From Watersipora subatra (lineage: Eukaryota > Bryozoa > Gymnolaemata > Cheilostomatida > Watersiporidae): a DNA stretch of 64,000 nucleotides. Position 1 is the first letter of the stretch, and every line of letters starts with the position of its first letter. Shown here one piece after another: positions 46,081 to 57,423 of this stretch. Location of the stretch: positions 50,951,196-51,015,195 of the forward strand of contig NC_088708.1 of assembly GCF_963576615.1 (NCBI RefSeq). The letters run 5' to 3'. The translations under genes and the position numbers were made by a program. Below the pieces are notes generated by a model that did not search any database, was not told the DNA's origin, and saw only the letters and a program-made list of their open reading frames with translations.

Positions 46081-46331
46081 TTTCTTGTACAGCCCCAATC
46101 AATATGATTTATAATTACCAGAGTTCCTACAAACTCTCTATAATCGAATTCCTACAAGTTCGCTACTAAGCACCTCAGCAGAAACAGTGGCAACTCAATA
46201 CAATGTACCAATGTACTTCTGTTAACAACAGAAGTTCCTGAAAACTTTCTGATTATGATTTGTTTCTTAAATATACCACAAACTTCTACAAATTTGCTAA
46301 CTAGGCTTCTGGTAGTTCACTTGTGACACCA

Positions 46332-46520
46332 TGTAGTATAAGCCTAACCTTAAGCTATACCTTAAATAGTAGAAGTCTTGTATAAGCCTCCGGAGCACGT
46401 CCAGCAGGCTTACCATCCCAGGCAAGAAACGCTTCGGATATTTTCATCAGTTATCGTCTAGGTTCTCCAGTACTTTGTGATTTTCCGTTAGGGTCAATGC
46501 CGTTCTTACTATATCCTACA
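46332..46520 (-). repeat. 5' LTR of the Gypsy element
   Basis: 189 bp, TGTAGG...CTACA on the minus strand. Just inside (46331 downward on the minus strand) lies a primer-binding-site candidate, TGGTGTCACAAGTG, complementary to a tRNA 3' end with CCA. Aligning by eye gives about 18 mismatches to the other LTR, mostly transitions (about 90% identity). Confidence 0.93.
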
Positions 46521-46870
46521 AATATGATCTTGACAATTTTAGCTAGTTTTAATAAATTTGGACCAATTTTGACCCTTATGCATTGTTCTAGTTTGTTGAG
46601 ATTTTTCTCAAACAAAAAAAATGCGTGAGGGTCAAAATTGGTTCAAAATTATTAAAACTAGCTAAAATTGTCAGGAGTCATATTTACACGTTCTTGAAAA
46701 TAAACTTCGACCTGTATTAGCTTGAAAATAATTTAAACTTGAAAAGAAAATCACTGGTTTGTTGAGATATTACTTAAAATGCATCTGGTAAGCCATTGGG
46801 AGCAATTTTATGACGATTTTTCATGATTTTAGCCATCACGCAGCGTCACGAAATTAATCACGCATCTTGC

Positions 46871-48435
46871 ATTTTACTAAACCATAAGGAAAACTGCAAA
46901 ATTGTGAAGTAACAATCTAAAATTATGTTTGGCATCAAGTTTAATGTTGTTATTTAAAATCACCCTGACAATACACATGCTGAAGTAAACATTGATAAGG
47001 GCCATGGACTCCAAAGCTGACTCGCTTCATAATTAGTTCAAAGTTGTCACGATAAATGGTAGAGATGTATGTTTCGGATTTATAAATTTTCTATCATAGT
47101 GGGAGTTTGTATCAAGAGCCCATCAACTTATAATTCAGCTTAAAATGAGGAGGCATTCGTTTTAGTCGTATTGATGTTCTTGTAGTTTTCTGTGAACTTT
47201 TTTTCAACATTAGCTTACATCTTGAGCTAATTTTAGAGATTTCATTATCTCATTAGTGGGAACGAGACAAGTTCTAACATAATATAATAAGGTTTTATGG
47301 TTTTCTAAAATTTTTGAGCCATTTGCTTTCTGTATTTGCTTGTTCTCCTGTTACACAGGGCTGAAAAATTTAGCAGTTTCAGGGGACATTGTTTGGATTA
47401 ATAATTTTTTGTTCATTTTTCTATAAAAATATTAAGACTGCCTTAGATGTTTGTGTTTTTTACTTTGGTATGTTTGTAGAGGGCACCACTTCCGGTTGGT
47501 GGTAATCCAGACATGGGTTTTATCATGAGATGAAATGTAGTTTTGCCAGGCTTTTTAAAAAGATCAGCAATAAAGAAACATCAATACTTTTCTCAAAAAT
47601 GTATTAATTGTCACAAGAGTGAATCATAAATCAAATTTCACAAGTATTTAACTAAAGTTTCAGTCAATTCAAGGTCATTCAGGGGGAAACAGACCATTAT
47701 TCAGACAATTTGTTTGACCATGTTGATATACTCAGCTGTAGAAATGTTCTACCCATTCCGACCGTAAAAGCTTCTGTTTGTAAGATCATTATTAAAGCTT
47801 CATCGATAATGCTACGAGAGAAAACTACCCTAGTTCATTCATTAAGCTATTTATATATAATTAATATGTATTATATTTATATATAATTCATATATATAAA
47901 TATTTTTATAAATATATGTATAAATATACTTATATATAATATTTATATATATTTATATATAATTATATATATTGTCAACTTTCTTGAACATTCCAGTGTT
48001 TTAAACTGCTTGTGTATTGCTTTGATGACCTGTTTGACTCAAACTTGAGTTATGTCATTAAACAATTGTTCCCGAATTGTGCAATTTTTATCATATCAAA
48101 TTCACAATTAATAAATAGCTTGTTGCATACCTTAGGTTATTGCTCTTCAGGTTTTTAGGTTACAAATATCTCCAGAAACAAATAAAAATCTTAAAACAAT
48201 TTGAATGTCTGACTTTCACTTTGGGAATGTCGAAGTCGTGTGGTATGTGGGCTGTTGAACTTAGGTTTAATACATTATTTTTTATTCTTGTGGCTGATGG
48301 CACATATATATACCATTGGCACTAAAGTTTCCGAGATCTGTACTTGACGGTTATAACTTAATGATGCTGTTGTTGCAGAACTAGTAAGCTCGTTGTATAC
48401 GGAGTCACTCATGTGGGAAAGTATCACAAGTTACA
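46871..48435. other. Intergenic, upstream of GTF2H5
   Basis: No gene recognised. 47845-47980 is a TATATA-rich low-complexity tract. The GTF2H5 promoter and 5' UTR probably lie at its right end. Confidence 0.6.
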
Positions 48436-51312
48436 ATGGTCAATGTTATGAAAGGCGTGCTCGTCAAATGGTTCGTTAGTCATTTACATTTTATATCTTG
48501 TTTTAATGTATGGTTTCACAATACTAAGTAATGCTTGATAAAAATCTTACAGTGTATGCATTTTCTGTTTCGTTTTAGTTATCCGTCATCTCATGATTTA
48601 GCAATTTTATCATTTTTGCGTAGGCATTTTTGGCCTACCATTTAGCATATTATACAGGAGAAATGAAATTGAAATATTGAAATTGAATTATGAAATTAAG
48701 TTGATAAAAAGGTTTTCGAAAAAGTGGCAAACAACTTGGGTTCAATTGCGTATAGCCATTATCATTAAATCATTTATAAATTTTACTTGTAGAATTTTGT
48801 ATTCTCTCGTATTGTTCTAAGTAACACCTTGGAGCCTCGAGAAATTTCAGGGAGTTGTTTTCCCACCTGATCCTGCGCCCAAGTCAACCTGGCTGCGTAA
48901 TTTTGTTTTTCTGAGTTTCTCTTTTACATAGAATTACGAAAATTTGGTCGCTTCATGGGTAATAGGTTCTATGTATAATTCCGAGTTTTCAAGTCAATTG
49001 ACTTATTATTACTTGAGATATCGCTGAAATACCGAGGCACTTCTCACCGACCGAGAAATGAAAAATAGCTTTTGACAGAACATCAGTTTCTAATGACACA
49101 CCAATTGAAGTTCTTAGTAATGAAGGATAAAAAATATACAAAGTTAGAAAGCTTCTTCTCCTCAGCAACATGAGATTTACTCTAAAGTTATTTGTTTTCC
49201 TGTTTATAAAAATATACACACTCTGTCAGACTCGGACTGCAACCATTGTTTCTTTAGTTCCCTCTAACACATCACTTCTTTGGAGAAGTGTAAATAAATT
49301 CCTTTACTTTATTTGGTTTCTGTTTTTTTTGTTGTGTGCTGCAAGCTTCAATATGATATTGAGTTCTAAAGGAGTTGTGCTCTCTTAAGTGCTTTCACAG
49401 TTGATGAAAAGTTGTTAATATAGTTTAGGATCAGGGGTCCTGCTTGTATATACAAGGTTATATACAAGGTTATATACAAGGTTATATACAAGGTTATATA
49501 CAAGGTTATATACAAGGTTATATACAAGGTTATATACAAGGTTATATACAAGGTTATATACAAGGTTATATACAAGGTTATATACAAGGTTATATACAAG
49601 GTTATATACAAGGTTATATACAAGGTTATATACAAGGTTATATACAAGGTTATATACAAGGTTATATACAAGGTTATATACAAGGTTATATACAAGGTTA
49701 TATACAAGGTTATATACAAGGTTATATACAAGGTTATATACAAGGTTATATACAAGGTTATATACAAGGTTATATACAAGGTTATATACAAGGTTATATA
49801 CAAGGTTATATACAAGGTTATATACAAGGTTATATACAAGGTTATATACAAGGTTATATACAAGGTTATATACAAGGTTATATACAAGGTTATATACAAG
49901 GTTATATACAAGGTTATATACAAGGTTATATACAAGGTTATATACAAGGTTATATACAAGGTTATATACAAGGTTATATACAAGGTTATATACAAGGTTA
50001 TATACAAGGTTATATACAAGGTTATATACAAGGTTATATACAAGGTTATATACAAGGTTATATACAAGGTTATATACAAGGTTATATACAAGGTTATATA
50101 CAAGGTTATATACAAGGTTATATACAAGGTTATATACAAGGTTATATACAAGGTTATATACAAGGTTATATAGAAGGCTTCAGAGTGTTACAGATGAACT
50201 TACACACAGTTTTAGTAGATTTTATCAGAAAGTATCGGTATTCTTATATCATATACAAATGTTTTTGATGATTGAGGTATCTAACTGTCAGGATGTTTCA
50301 ATATAAAAATTAACAAAATCTTATCGCGGATTAAACTCTCAGAAGAAAAATACATGCAAAATGACATCATTAGTTGCTATCATTGCTATAGTTGATATCA
50401 GCCTATTGCTTTCAAGTTGCAAGAGTTATGCGTCTTTACTCTGTCGGTCTCTTTGCAACTATAGACGTCATAATGTGCATGAGCATTTTATCTGCGATCA
50501 AGTTTCGTCCATCAAAACTCAATCGCAGATGAAAGAAAAATATCGATACTTTCTGATGAAATCTTCTAAAATTTTGTGCAAATTCATCTTTGAAACTAAC
50601 ATTTGAGACTTTATAAAAAGTATTATAACAATCTATGGTGAGGTCTGCACAAGTTTGATAATTTTATGAGAGCTTTGATAATTGATTGGTTGGTATTTTT
50701 TTCTTGAAATTTGGTACGATGATTACTATTAGTTCATTTCTATACAATCTGTTGGGGCTTCAATGTCAATACAGAAGTACAGTTTCAAATATGTTAAAAG
50801 CCATTTTTGTAATTTGTAAACATTTCTGAATATATGTGATCAATGCTGGTGCTCTGATCTGTCGCTGCAGCTAGTTCTATTTAACAAAGTCAAAAATGAT
50901 CAAAAAAATTCAAGAAAATTTTTAGGTGCTAACAGCATCCAAGTGTACTCACTGCAGCCATTAATTTGAAAAAAGTGTTAATTATACTGTGATCATGTAA
51001 AATGTATTAAAATGCAATAACATATGAGATTTGATTTCCTGCAAAAATTTGATGGTAAAAATTTTATCTAGCTGAGTGATCTTGGGGTATTTCTCTGTGG
51101 AATAAGCATTTTACTGCATTCATTTTAGTGATCCGGCAATGAAACAATTTCTGCTACATTTAGACGAAACGACAACATTGGGATCCAAATTTGTTCTCGC
51201 AGATCTAGACGATTCTCATTTGTTCCTTGACTCACAGATAATTCCCGTTCTACGCTCCAAGATTGATGATCTTATGGACAGACTGTCTTTCCCAATTACG
51301 AAGCAAGACTAA
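48436..51312 (+). CDS. GTF2H5: TFIIH subunit p8 (GTF2H5/TTDA), complete
   Basis: Smallest subunit of the TFIIH core, which stabilises the complex and stimulates XPB in nucleotide excision repair. Two coding exons: 48436-48470 (MVNVMKGVLVK plus TG) and 51129-51312 (T completes Cys, then DPAMKQFLLHLDE, KFVLADLDDSHLF, LMDRLSFPI and stop TAA). Total 72 aa; human 71. The first intron falls in the codon of the conserved CDPAMKQ cysteine. The donor is GTTCGT, weaker than consensus. The 2.66-kb intron contains a 12-bp satellite. HAUS1 follows 52 bp after the stop on the same strand, without a poly(A) signal in between. Confidence 0.96.
49447..50171 (+). repeat. 12-bp satellite TATATACAAGGT, about 60 copies
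   Basis: About 725 bp of essentially perfect 12-mers, ending in one variant TATATAGAAGGC. Twelve is a multiple of 3, so both strands stay open as (YIQG)n and (YITL)n; these are not genes. The near absence of mutation indicates very recent expansion or strong homogenisation. Confidence 0.98.
50172..51128 (+). other. GTF2H5 intron, 3' part
   Basis: AT-rich, no further repeats or genes recognised. Confidence 0.65.
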
Positions 51313-51364
51313 TTCATTCCTGAATAATTTGACAATCGTGTGCTGTTAAAAGTATTGTATTATA

Positions 51365-52192
51365 ATGTCGGGCATTACAATGAACAATCATTTCGTCGTG
51401 CATGAATGGCTGCAAGGTATATTCGCTGATGAGCCAGTGCCAGTTTACTATAAAAGCGATGCCTTTATCCAGCATCTGCATGCTATGATGGCACAAGACA
51501 TTTTACGCACCAAAGATACAGAAGTGTATAAAAAGTTTTCTGAAGTAGCTGTGGAGGACTACTCTAAAGATGTTAAATTTATTACCAAAATTCTAAGTAA
51601 ATTAGGTTTAAAGGAATGCGTAGACGTAGTCAGCGCTGAAACGAATGTTCTCAGCACGACAGCTGATCTTCTGTCGTTATCCACTATTGATGAAAATAGC
51701 TATGTACTGTCGATCATGAACCTTATTATGGACAAAGAGCAGACAACTGCAGATATTTCGTCCATGGATAGTTTTATCCAACAATGTACCAAAGAATTGT
51801 CTTCCGCGCTAGAGCTGACAAGTCAACTCGAGTCTGTGTTGAATACACTCCAGAAAGAAGCGGATGCATCAAAGTCGGGAAAGGGTAAAACAAAAGAAAC
51901 GAAGTTTTTGCGTAATAAAGCTGCCAAATATAAAGCTGAGCAAAAAGAACATGACTTGAAGCTGTCAAAAGCAGGCGCTTCCCGTGACCTTACTCATGGC
52001 CAACTGGTCACTGACTATGCTGAGCTTCAGCAACTGAAAACAAAGCTTTTGGAAACGGAAGACGAGCTCAGCAAGTTTGCAGCACTTCCGCCAGACCGCG
52101 AGCTAGCCAAGGTAAAACTAGAAGTTGCCAGAGGAGAACTCCGTGACCTTGAAAATGAGTTAGTGGGGCAAATAGACTTGTGTCATCTGTAG
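51365..52192 (+). CDS. HAUS1: HAUS augmin-like complex subunit 1 (HAUS1), intronless
   Basis: Subunit of the eight-protein augmin complex, which recruits gamma-tubulin to existing spindle microtubules for branching nucleation. Single 275-residue frame (human 278). Family features: VHEWLQGIFADEPVPVY near residue 11 (human VAAWLKKIFGDHPIPQY), a largely coiled-coil body from about residue 125, the conserved SRDLTHGQLV near 217 (human MDASLSHQSLV), and a C-terminal LPPDRELAKVKLEVARGELRDLE (human MPNPSLAQVKIEEAKRELDSIE-like). The start could also be Met6, which follows Met1 closely. AATAAA at 52575 could end the transcript. Lack of introns contrasts with the split genes around it; a retrocopy is possible but no poly(A) tract remains. 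Confidence 0.93.
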   Translation: MSGITMNNHFVVHEWLQGIFADEPVPVYYKSDAFIQHLHAMMAQDILRTKDTEVYKKFSEVAVEDYSKDVKFITKILSKLGLKECVDVVSAETNVLSTTADLLSLSTIDENSYVLSIMNLIMDKEQTTADISSMDSFIQQCTKELSSALELTSQLESVLNTLQKEADASKSGKGKTKETKFLRNKAAKYKAEQKEHDLKLSKAGASRDLTHGQLVTDYAELQQLKTKLLETEDELSKFAALPPDRELAKVKLEVARGELRDLENELVGQIDLCHL

Positions 52193-53407
52193 ATGGCAGG
52201 CCTTTGTCGCGGTTATAGCATTCATTGTAGTATGTCATTCTTTTCTATAATTGTATTACATTTTCTATTTGTGCTAATGGCTCACTCGCATTTATTCTTA
52301 CTAGTAGTGCCTATATAATATATGCTCAGGAGTTGCTTTCAAAAGATGCATATTGTACATGCATTACTAATAGTTAATGTTGCACACATCTAGAGCTTAC
52401 ATTGATGTGTCCTAATATATTATTATAGAGCCATTATAGTTTGGCATCATCAGCATCGACAATAACACACAAAAATATGGACAGGGTATTTCGTTGCTTC
52501 ATATAAACTGTCAAGTTTTTTTAATTTTTATTTTGCAGTGTTTAAGCATTGGAACTAGGGGTTGTCAACTAAATAATAAACAATCATGGAGTTAAGGCTC
52601 TCAAACACGCGTATTAATCATGTTTGGGGCAAGAGTTTCAAATAATGGAATCTTATTATCTACCCGAGATAGCAATAAGCTTTATGAACTCCGTATCCTG
52701 TTAGAATAACTAAAAAATGTTATTGGTAAATGTAATATCTGAATTTGTTAACAGTTATTCCTTCAATACAAACCGCTGGCTAGTATATATTGACTAACAG
52801 TGAGCCCGGCGATGCCCGAGATTTTCTTGATTTACAATCAGATACCCAGCAGGTGGGTATCATCTATCATCTAATGGTATTAGGCTGGTTCTTGGAGACC
52901 AGACGGAGACATGAAACTTGGCGACCTGGCGGAAGGTTCGAAGCATATTCGTCTGAAGCTGGGTTGTGCCACATTTGAACTGCGCTGCGTCATCACAGTG
53001 CAGTATGCACTGCTTTTGCATTGTATTACAGCTTTCTAATGCACAGTAGATATTTACTGCAGCTGCGCTCCTACTGTAAATTGCCCGGTACGATCTACTG
53101 TGCATTTAATTCCATGATGCATTACCTGAAATCCAGCAATTCATGCATACTAATAATTCGCTTTCTTCAAAGCTCGAACTGCATGATTACTGCAACTAGG
53201 CCTTAGTATGGAGGTGTTACCGTGGACCCACTGACACTGCTGGCTTTCCAAGCGTCTGTACTTCATTGTACAAATAAGTCAGATGCTATCTTTAGCAAGC
53301 CCATGAACTTGCGCAATAACTCCCACATCGTTTTGGAATAGGAAGTTTAACATCACAATTTCAATCAATGAAATTCAGGTCATTGTATTGTCATTAACAA
53401 TATATAT

Positions 53408-53751
53408 TAAAAACATAATAGATTTTTATTTATACCATATACAACATGCTCATTGTAATCAATTTGTTTGCTCACACATGCTTAAGTTTGAGCAGCAATC
53501 CTGTCTTGCAATTGTGTTGCAGTTGCATCAAACTCGACTCAATACTTGTTTCTGTTATAAGTTTTAATGAAAATGCGCTATGCATGTATATATGTACGGT
53601 GTAGTGCGAGGTTCATACTGCGTCTAGGACTATGAAATGCACCCTAGCAACATTCCAGTTGCATCCAGCATTGCACACTCTGTAATAGGTTTGACCGCCA
53701 CTGCACAAATACTGCTTGCTGTCCATTAGAAAAGAGTTGTACTGCATGTAT
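53408..53751 (+). repeat. Dispersed repeat, copy 2 of 2
   Basis: Nearly identical to 29491-29836. The sequence on the left (52985-53120) contains GTGCAGTATGCACTGC and further TGCAGTAGA words, and the right (53750-53810) has similar words, so the element may be larger with inverted ends. Confidence 0.85.
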
Positions 53752-54037
53752 ACTGGGTACTGCGCAGTAGTAAAAGTACACGATGCAATTATATTGCATG
53801 TCTGACACGCTAATGCCATGACATAAAATTCAAGTAGGCAAAAATTTACTGCAATGCATTTTACATCTGGGCTTTAGTTACTACTTATCAATGCGCAGTT
53901 ATAATTTTTTCGTAATGCTCACAACCCTGGCGTGAAAATTGAATAAAATCAGCCAAAAATATGGAAATGCATTGAGTTTACACGGACACACAATTACAAA
54001 GTGAAATTTATTAATGTACCTATATATTGAACACCAT

Positions 54038-54128
54038 GGCGCTCTATTTTTCAACCCTTCTCTCATGGTTGCGGTCAAATAGAAGTGGAGTTCGAACAGA
54101 GGTGGCGTTCAATAAGAGGTTTTACGGT
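54038..54128. mobile_element. Solo end of the 10842-13757 family
   Basis: GGTTGCGGTCAAATAGAAGTG and AATAAGAGGTTTTACGGTAGA are the reverse complement of that family's left end. No partner end is seen nearby. Confidence 0.75.
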
Positions 54129-55198
54129 AGATGTAGTTGTATCAAGAACACTACTTAACCCAATAATTTCTAAGCTGGTTATTCCTTTAGCTGTTGAAAC
54201 TTTAAACTATAAATTCATAACAAGATCAAACAGCTTGAAATGCTTTTACGAAAATTATTAACTCCTCAAGAGTTGTCCTACCTCTATTTAGTATTGGCGA
54301 TCTAGTAGAATTACCTTCCATTGTCAAATATTTTGACTATTGGAATACTTGTACTGCAGCAGGGAAAAAATAAGAAAGCTCAGTAACTTCATTAATCTCA
54401 TAATTCTATGTAGTAATTTCTTGCATCACAACAAAATTCGACGATCAAAAGCTAAGGTGACTCTGGTTACATGTGTAAATATTTACTGTTGATTGTAGAA
54501 AATTATAATTCACTCGTTCATTGCAATAACTTTACACGCGTCTAATTACAAAGCCTCAGTGTATCAGGAGAGAAAGCATAGATGAGCACCATAACTGCTG
54601 ATGAATTATAATTGTCTATTCGGATTGCTACGGTTTGAGCAAAGGCTTGCTTTTGTAGTCTTCCTGCAGTGACAAAAATGTTCAATTTTTTCAAAGTATT
54701 AGTTTTAGAAATGTTTGAAATTCTTAGGGGTTTGTTGGTTTTAAAAGCTTTCATGTTGTCTTCATTTGCAAAAACTAATATTTCGTGTGCATGAATCCCA
54801 TGTTAATTTTTTAAAAACATCAATAAAATTATACTTTGTTTTTTTTTTTTACTTAAAAATGCAAAGATTTATTTGGTGTTTTTATCAAATGATGACATAC
54901 GCGGTAGGCCTACATAACTTTCCACGAGTTTGCAAAAAGCTTTCCTAGTAATTAGTATTTTAGTATTATTGAATTAAGTATATATAAGTTGTTTTTATTA
55001 GAGAAGGAAGTTTTCTTTCAGATTTATCATTAGAGGCTGCTTGGACTAAGCATTCATAAGAGGCCATTGTATTTATGTACACCAGAATTTGGCACCTTGA
55101 TTTCTATCGTAACATGAATAACTCTTACGTAGCCAAAAGTTTACAAATGCATTCAAAAAATAGTAGGTTTAAAAAGCAAGAACGCTCCAGATGGTCAA

Positions 55199-56160
55199 AG
55201 TGATATGACTATGTAGATTTAACCGTTCCTCTGGCATATAACTATATTTAATAGATACGCATACTATTGTTTAACTAGTGATAGATATGATATGACTATG
55301 TGTAGATTTAACCGTTCCTCTGGCATATAACTATATTTAATAGATACGCATACTATTGTTTAACTAGTGATAGATATGATATGACTGTGTAGATTTAACC
55401 ATTCCTCTGGCATATAACTATATATAATAGATACGCATACTATTGTTTAACTAGTGATAGATATGATATGACTATGTGTAGATTTAACCGTTCCTCTGGC
55501 ATATAACTATATTTAATAGATACGCATACTATTGTTTAACTAGTGATAGATATGATATGACTGTGTAGATTTAACCATTCCTCTGGCATATAACTATATA
55601 TAATAGATACGCATACTATTGTTTAACTAGTGATAGATATGATATGACTGTGTAGATTTAACCATTCCTCTGGCATATAACTATATATAATAGATACGCA
55701 TACTATTATTGTTTAACTAGTGATAGATATGATATGACTGTGTAGATTTAACCATTCCTCTGGCATATAACTATATATAATAGAAACGCATACTATTGTT
55801 TAACTAGTGATAGATATGATATGACTGTGTAGATTTAACCATTCCTCTGGCATATAACTATATATAATAGATACGCATACTATTGTTTAACTAGTGATAG
55901 ATATGATATGACTGTGTAGATTTAACCATTCCTCTGGCATATAACTATATATAATAGATACGCATACTATTGTTTAACTAGTGATAGATATGATATGACT
56001 GTGTAGATTTAACCATTCCTCTGGCATATAACTATATATAATAGATACGCATACTATTGTTTAACTAGTGATAGATATGATATGACTGTGTAGATTTAAC
56101 CATTCCTCTGGCATATAACTATATATAATAGATACGCATACTATTGTTTAACTAGTGATA
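55199..56160 (+). repeat. 87-bp tandem repeat, about 11 copies
   Basis: Units of 87-90 bp containing TTTAACCATTCCTCTGGCAT. Two unit types differ by ACTATGTG/ACTGTG and ATTTAATAG/ATATAATAG and alternate in the first five copies, then become uniform. The array ends 57 bp before a candidate exon. Confidence 0.96.
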
Positions 56161-56217
56161 GAATTAAAGGTTTATGGCAATATCAAAGATAGTGTTTTGC
56201 CTTCTTCCATCTTACAG

Positions 56218-56281
56218 GAGGCCTGCTACTCTGAGGTCATGGAACTGGTAGCAGCAGATAAATACAGGCTACCAAATGAGT
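56218..56281 (+). CDS. Candidate internal exon, unassigned
   Basis: Flanked by CTTCCATCTTACAG and GTAAGTGT, both strong. It reads EACYSEVMELVAADKYRLPNE in the only stop-free frame, leaving phase 1. The pattern EVMELV...YRLP resembles the region after the activation loop in receptor tyrosine kinases, but one short exon cannot establish that. No partner exon was found with confidence; a phase-compatible one might start at 56427. Confidence 0.35.
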
Positions 56282-56473
56282 GTAAGTGTATTTTGTTGAA
56301 CACATGAGATATGAGATATTCTCACTAGAGTGCTAAACCATCACTAAAAATATTCGGTAAAGTTGCATAAAGTTGAGAAGAATAAGCCAAAAGAAAAACT
56401 TCATTTTTTTCTTCATGTGATTCAGTTGCCAACCAACAAGTGCAGCGGCCTGAAACAAATTATTTGTTAACAG

Positions 56474-56959
56474 ATGATATATTTTTTATTTTATATAATC
56501 TGCAATGCATATCATTATATTCTTAGTAAAGTACTATTATCAACAAATCTTATTAGTATGGGCAGAATTATTTCAACGAAGCAAAAATGGTTGGCAAGGG
56601 TATGTTTTTACTACTTGTTGGATTACACTGCTTTTGAAAGTATTAACATGTTTACAGGATATCCTTTGAGTTGTCATACCTTGCATGTAGTAGGCTCTGG
56701 CTGCCAAAACATCAGATGTAAAGCTACAAGTAATTCAACCAATCAAATTTTTATGCCATTTGTTTCATTACAGACTAAATGTGCAAACTCTATTCAATAT
56801 ATATCGTCTGATGAACAACTCGCTTCCTTGCCCTATTATTATGGCTGTTCTTTTAGCAGCCAGGGCTCTCATGATTCGATTGACACTCTATTAGGTTATT
56901 TTACAGATGTCATTAGTATGCAGGAACCAAAGAAAAGCCTAAAAATGCTTTTATTTTAA
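56474..56959 (+). CDS. Unassigned 161-codon frame
   Basis: A plus-strand open frame, unusually long for this AT-rich non-repeat DNA. It has a hydrophobic start (IYFLFYIICNAYHYIL), several cysteines and a Ser-rich C-terminal half. Codon use and composition do not clearly differ from noncoding neighbours, and I recognise no domain. Chance is likely. Confidence 0.2.
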   Translation: MIYFLFYIICNAYHYILSKVLLSTNLISMGRIISTKQKWLARVCFYYLLDYTAFESINMFTGYPLSCHTLHVVGSGCQNIRCKATSNSTNQIFMPFVSLQTKCANSIQYISSDEQLASLPYYYGCSFSSQGSHDSIDTLLGYFTDVISMQEPKKSLKMLLF

Positions 56960-57423
56960 CAAAGTAAGCGACGTTTGAAAATACACGACGCTATTTTCTC
57001 TCAGGCTGACAATCAGAAGCTCTTTTGTTTTGAACGATAGCGAAGTGTGATTTGCCTTATCTATGCGTCGTTTCTGTTGCTTTGTGAGGTCAGTTTTTCA
57101 ATCAATAATATTGATTGTCCAAGCGAGTTGCAGTCATTAGTCTTGATCAAATACGTCTAATGACTGAATAGTATAAATGTTAGTGAGGTCTTCAAGCCAG
57201 GCACCTTCAACTAGCTACAAGATCTTTTAGCTCGTCTCCATCTCCAGACGGCAGAGTTATCCATCATTAGCTAGTCGGTCTAGTATAGACTTAACTCATC
57301 TGGATTACTCACCAAACTTTCCCTAGTCAAGAAAGAAGTATCCGACGAGAAAGACGACTCAGTGACTTCATCATGAATCGCATCTAATATGGATAGAGAC
57401 GATAATCCGCTACTGCCATCTCA

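Larger units (their letters stand above)
40906..46520 (-). mobile_element. Ty3/Gypsy-type LTR retrotransposon, inactive
   Basis: 5.6 kb with two 189-bp LTRs in TG...CA form and a minus-strand coding order of gag, protease, RT, RNase H, integrase. That order is diagnostic of Gypsy. The frame is broken by stops and shifts throughout, catalytic residues are altered, and no convincing target duplication remains (flanks GCATT and AATAT). It is transcribed opposite to FAF2 and GTF2H5. Confidence 0.95.
40720..46870. repeat. Long inverted repeat split by a Gypsy element
   Basis: The left arm 40720-40905 and right arm 46683-46870 are inverted copies (GATGCATTTTAAGTAATATC, and CAAGCTAATACAGGTC). Immediately right of the LTR, 46521-46682 is itself a hairpin with arms ACAATTTTAGCTAGTTTTAA. 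The Gypsy element therefore landed in the central part of an older palindromic MITE. Confidence 0.82.
52193..55195. other. Downstream of HAUS1, no confident gene
   Basis: HAUS1 3' UTR, a second copy of the 29491-29836 repeat at 53408-53751, and one end of the 10842-13757 family at about 54040-54128. No coding exon is convincing. Confidence 0.55.

Noticed and set aside
49366-50268. 265- and 274-codon frames (YITL)n and (YIQG)n
   Set aside because: Translations of the 12-bp satellite on both strands within the GTF2H5 intron.
52860-53206. Short frames on both strands near 53 kb
   Set aside because: The region is a dispersed repeat rich in TGCAGT words; frames are not maintained between copies.
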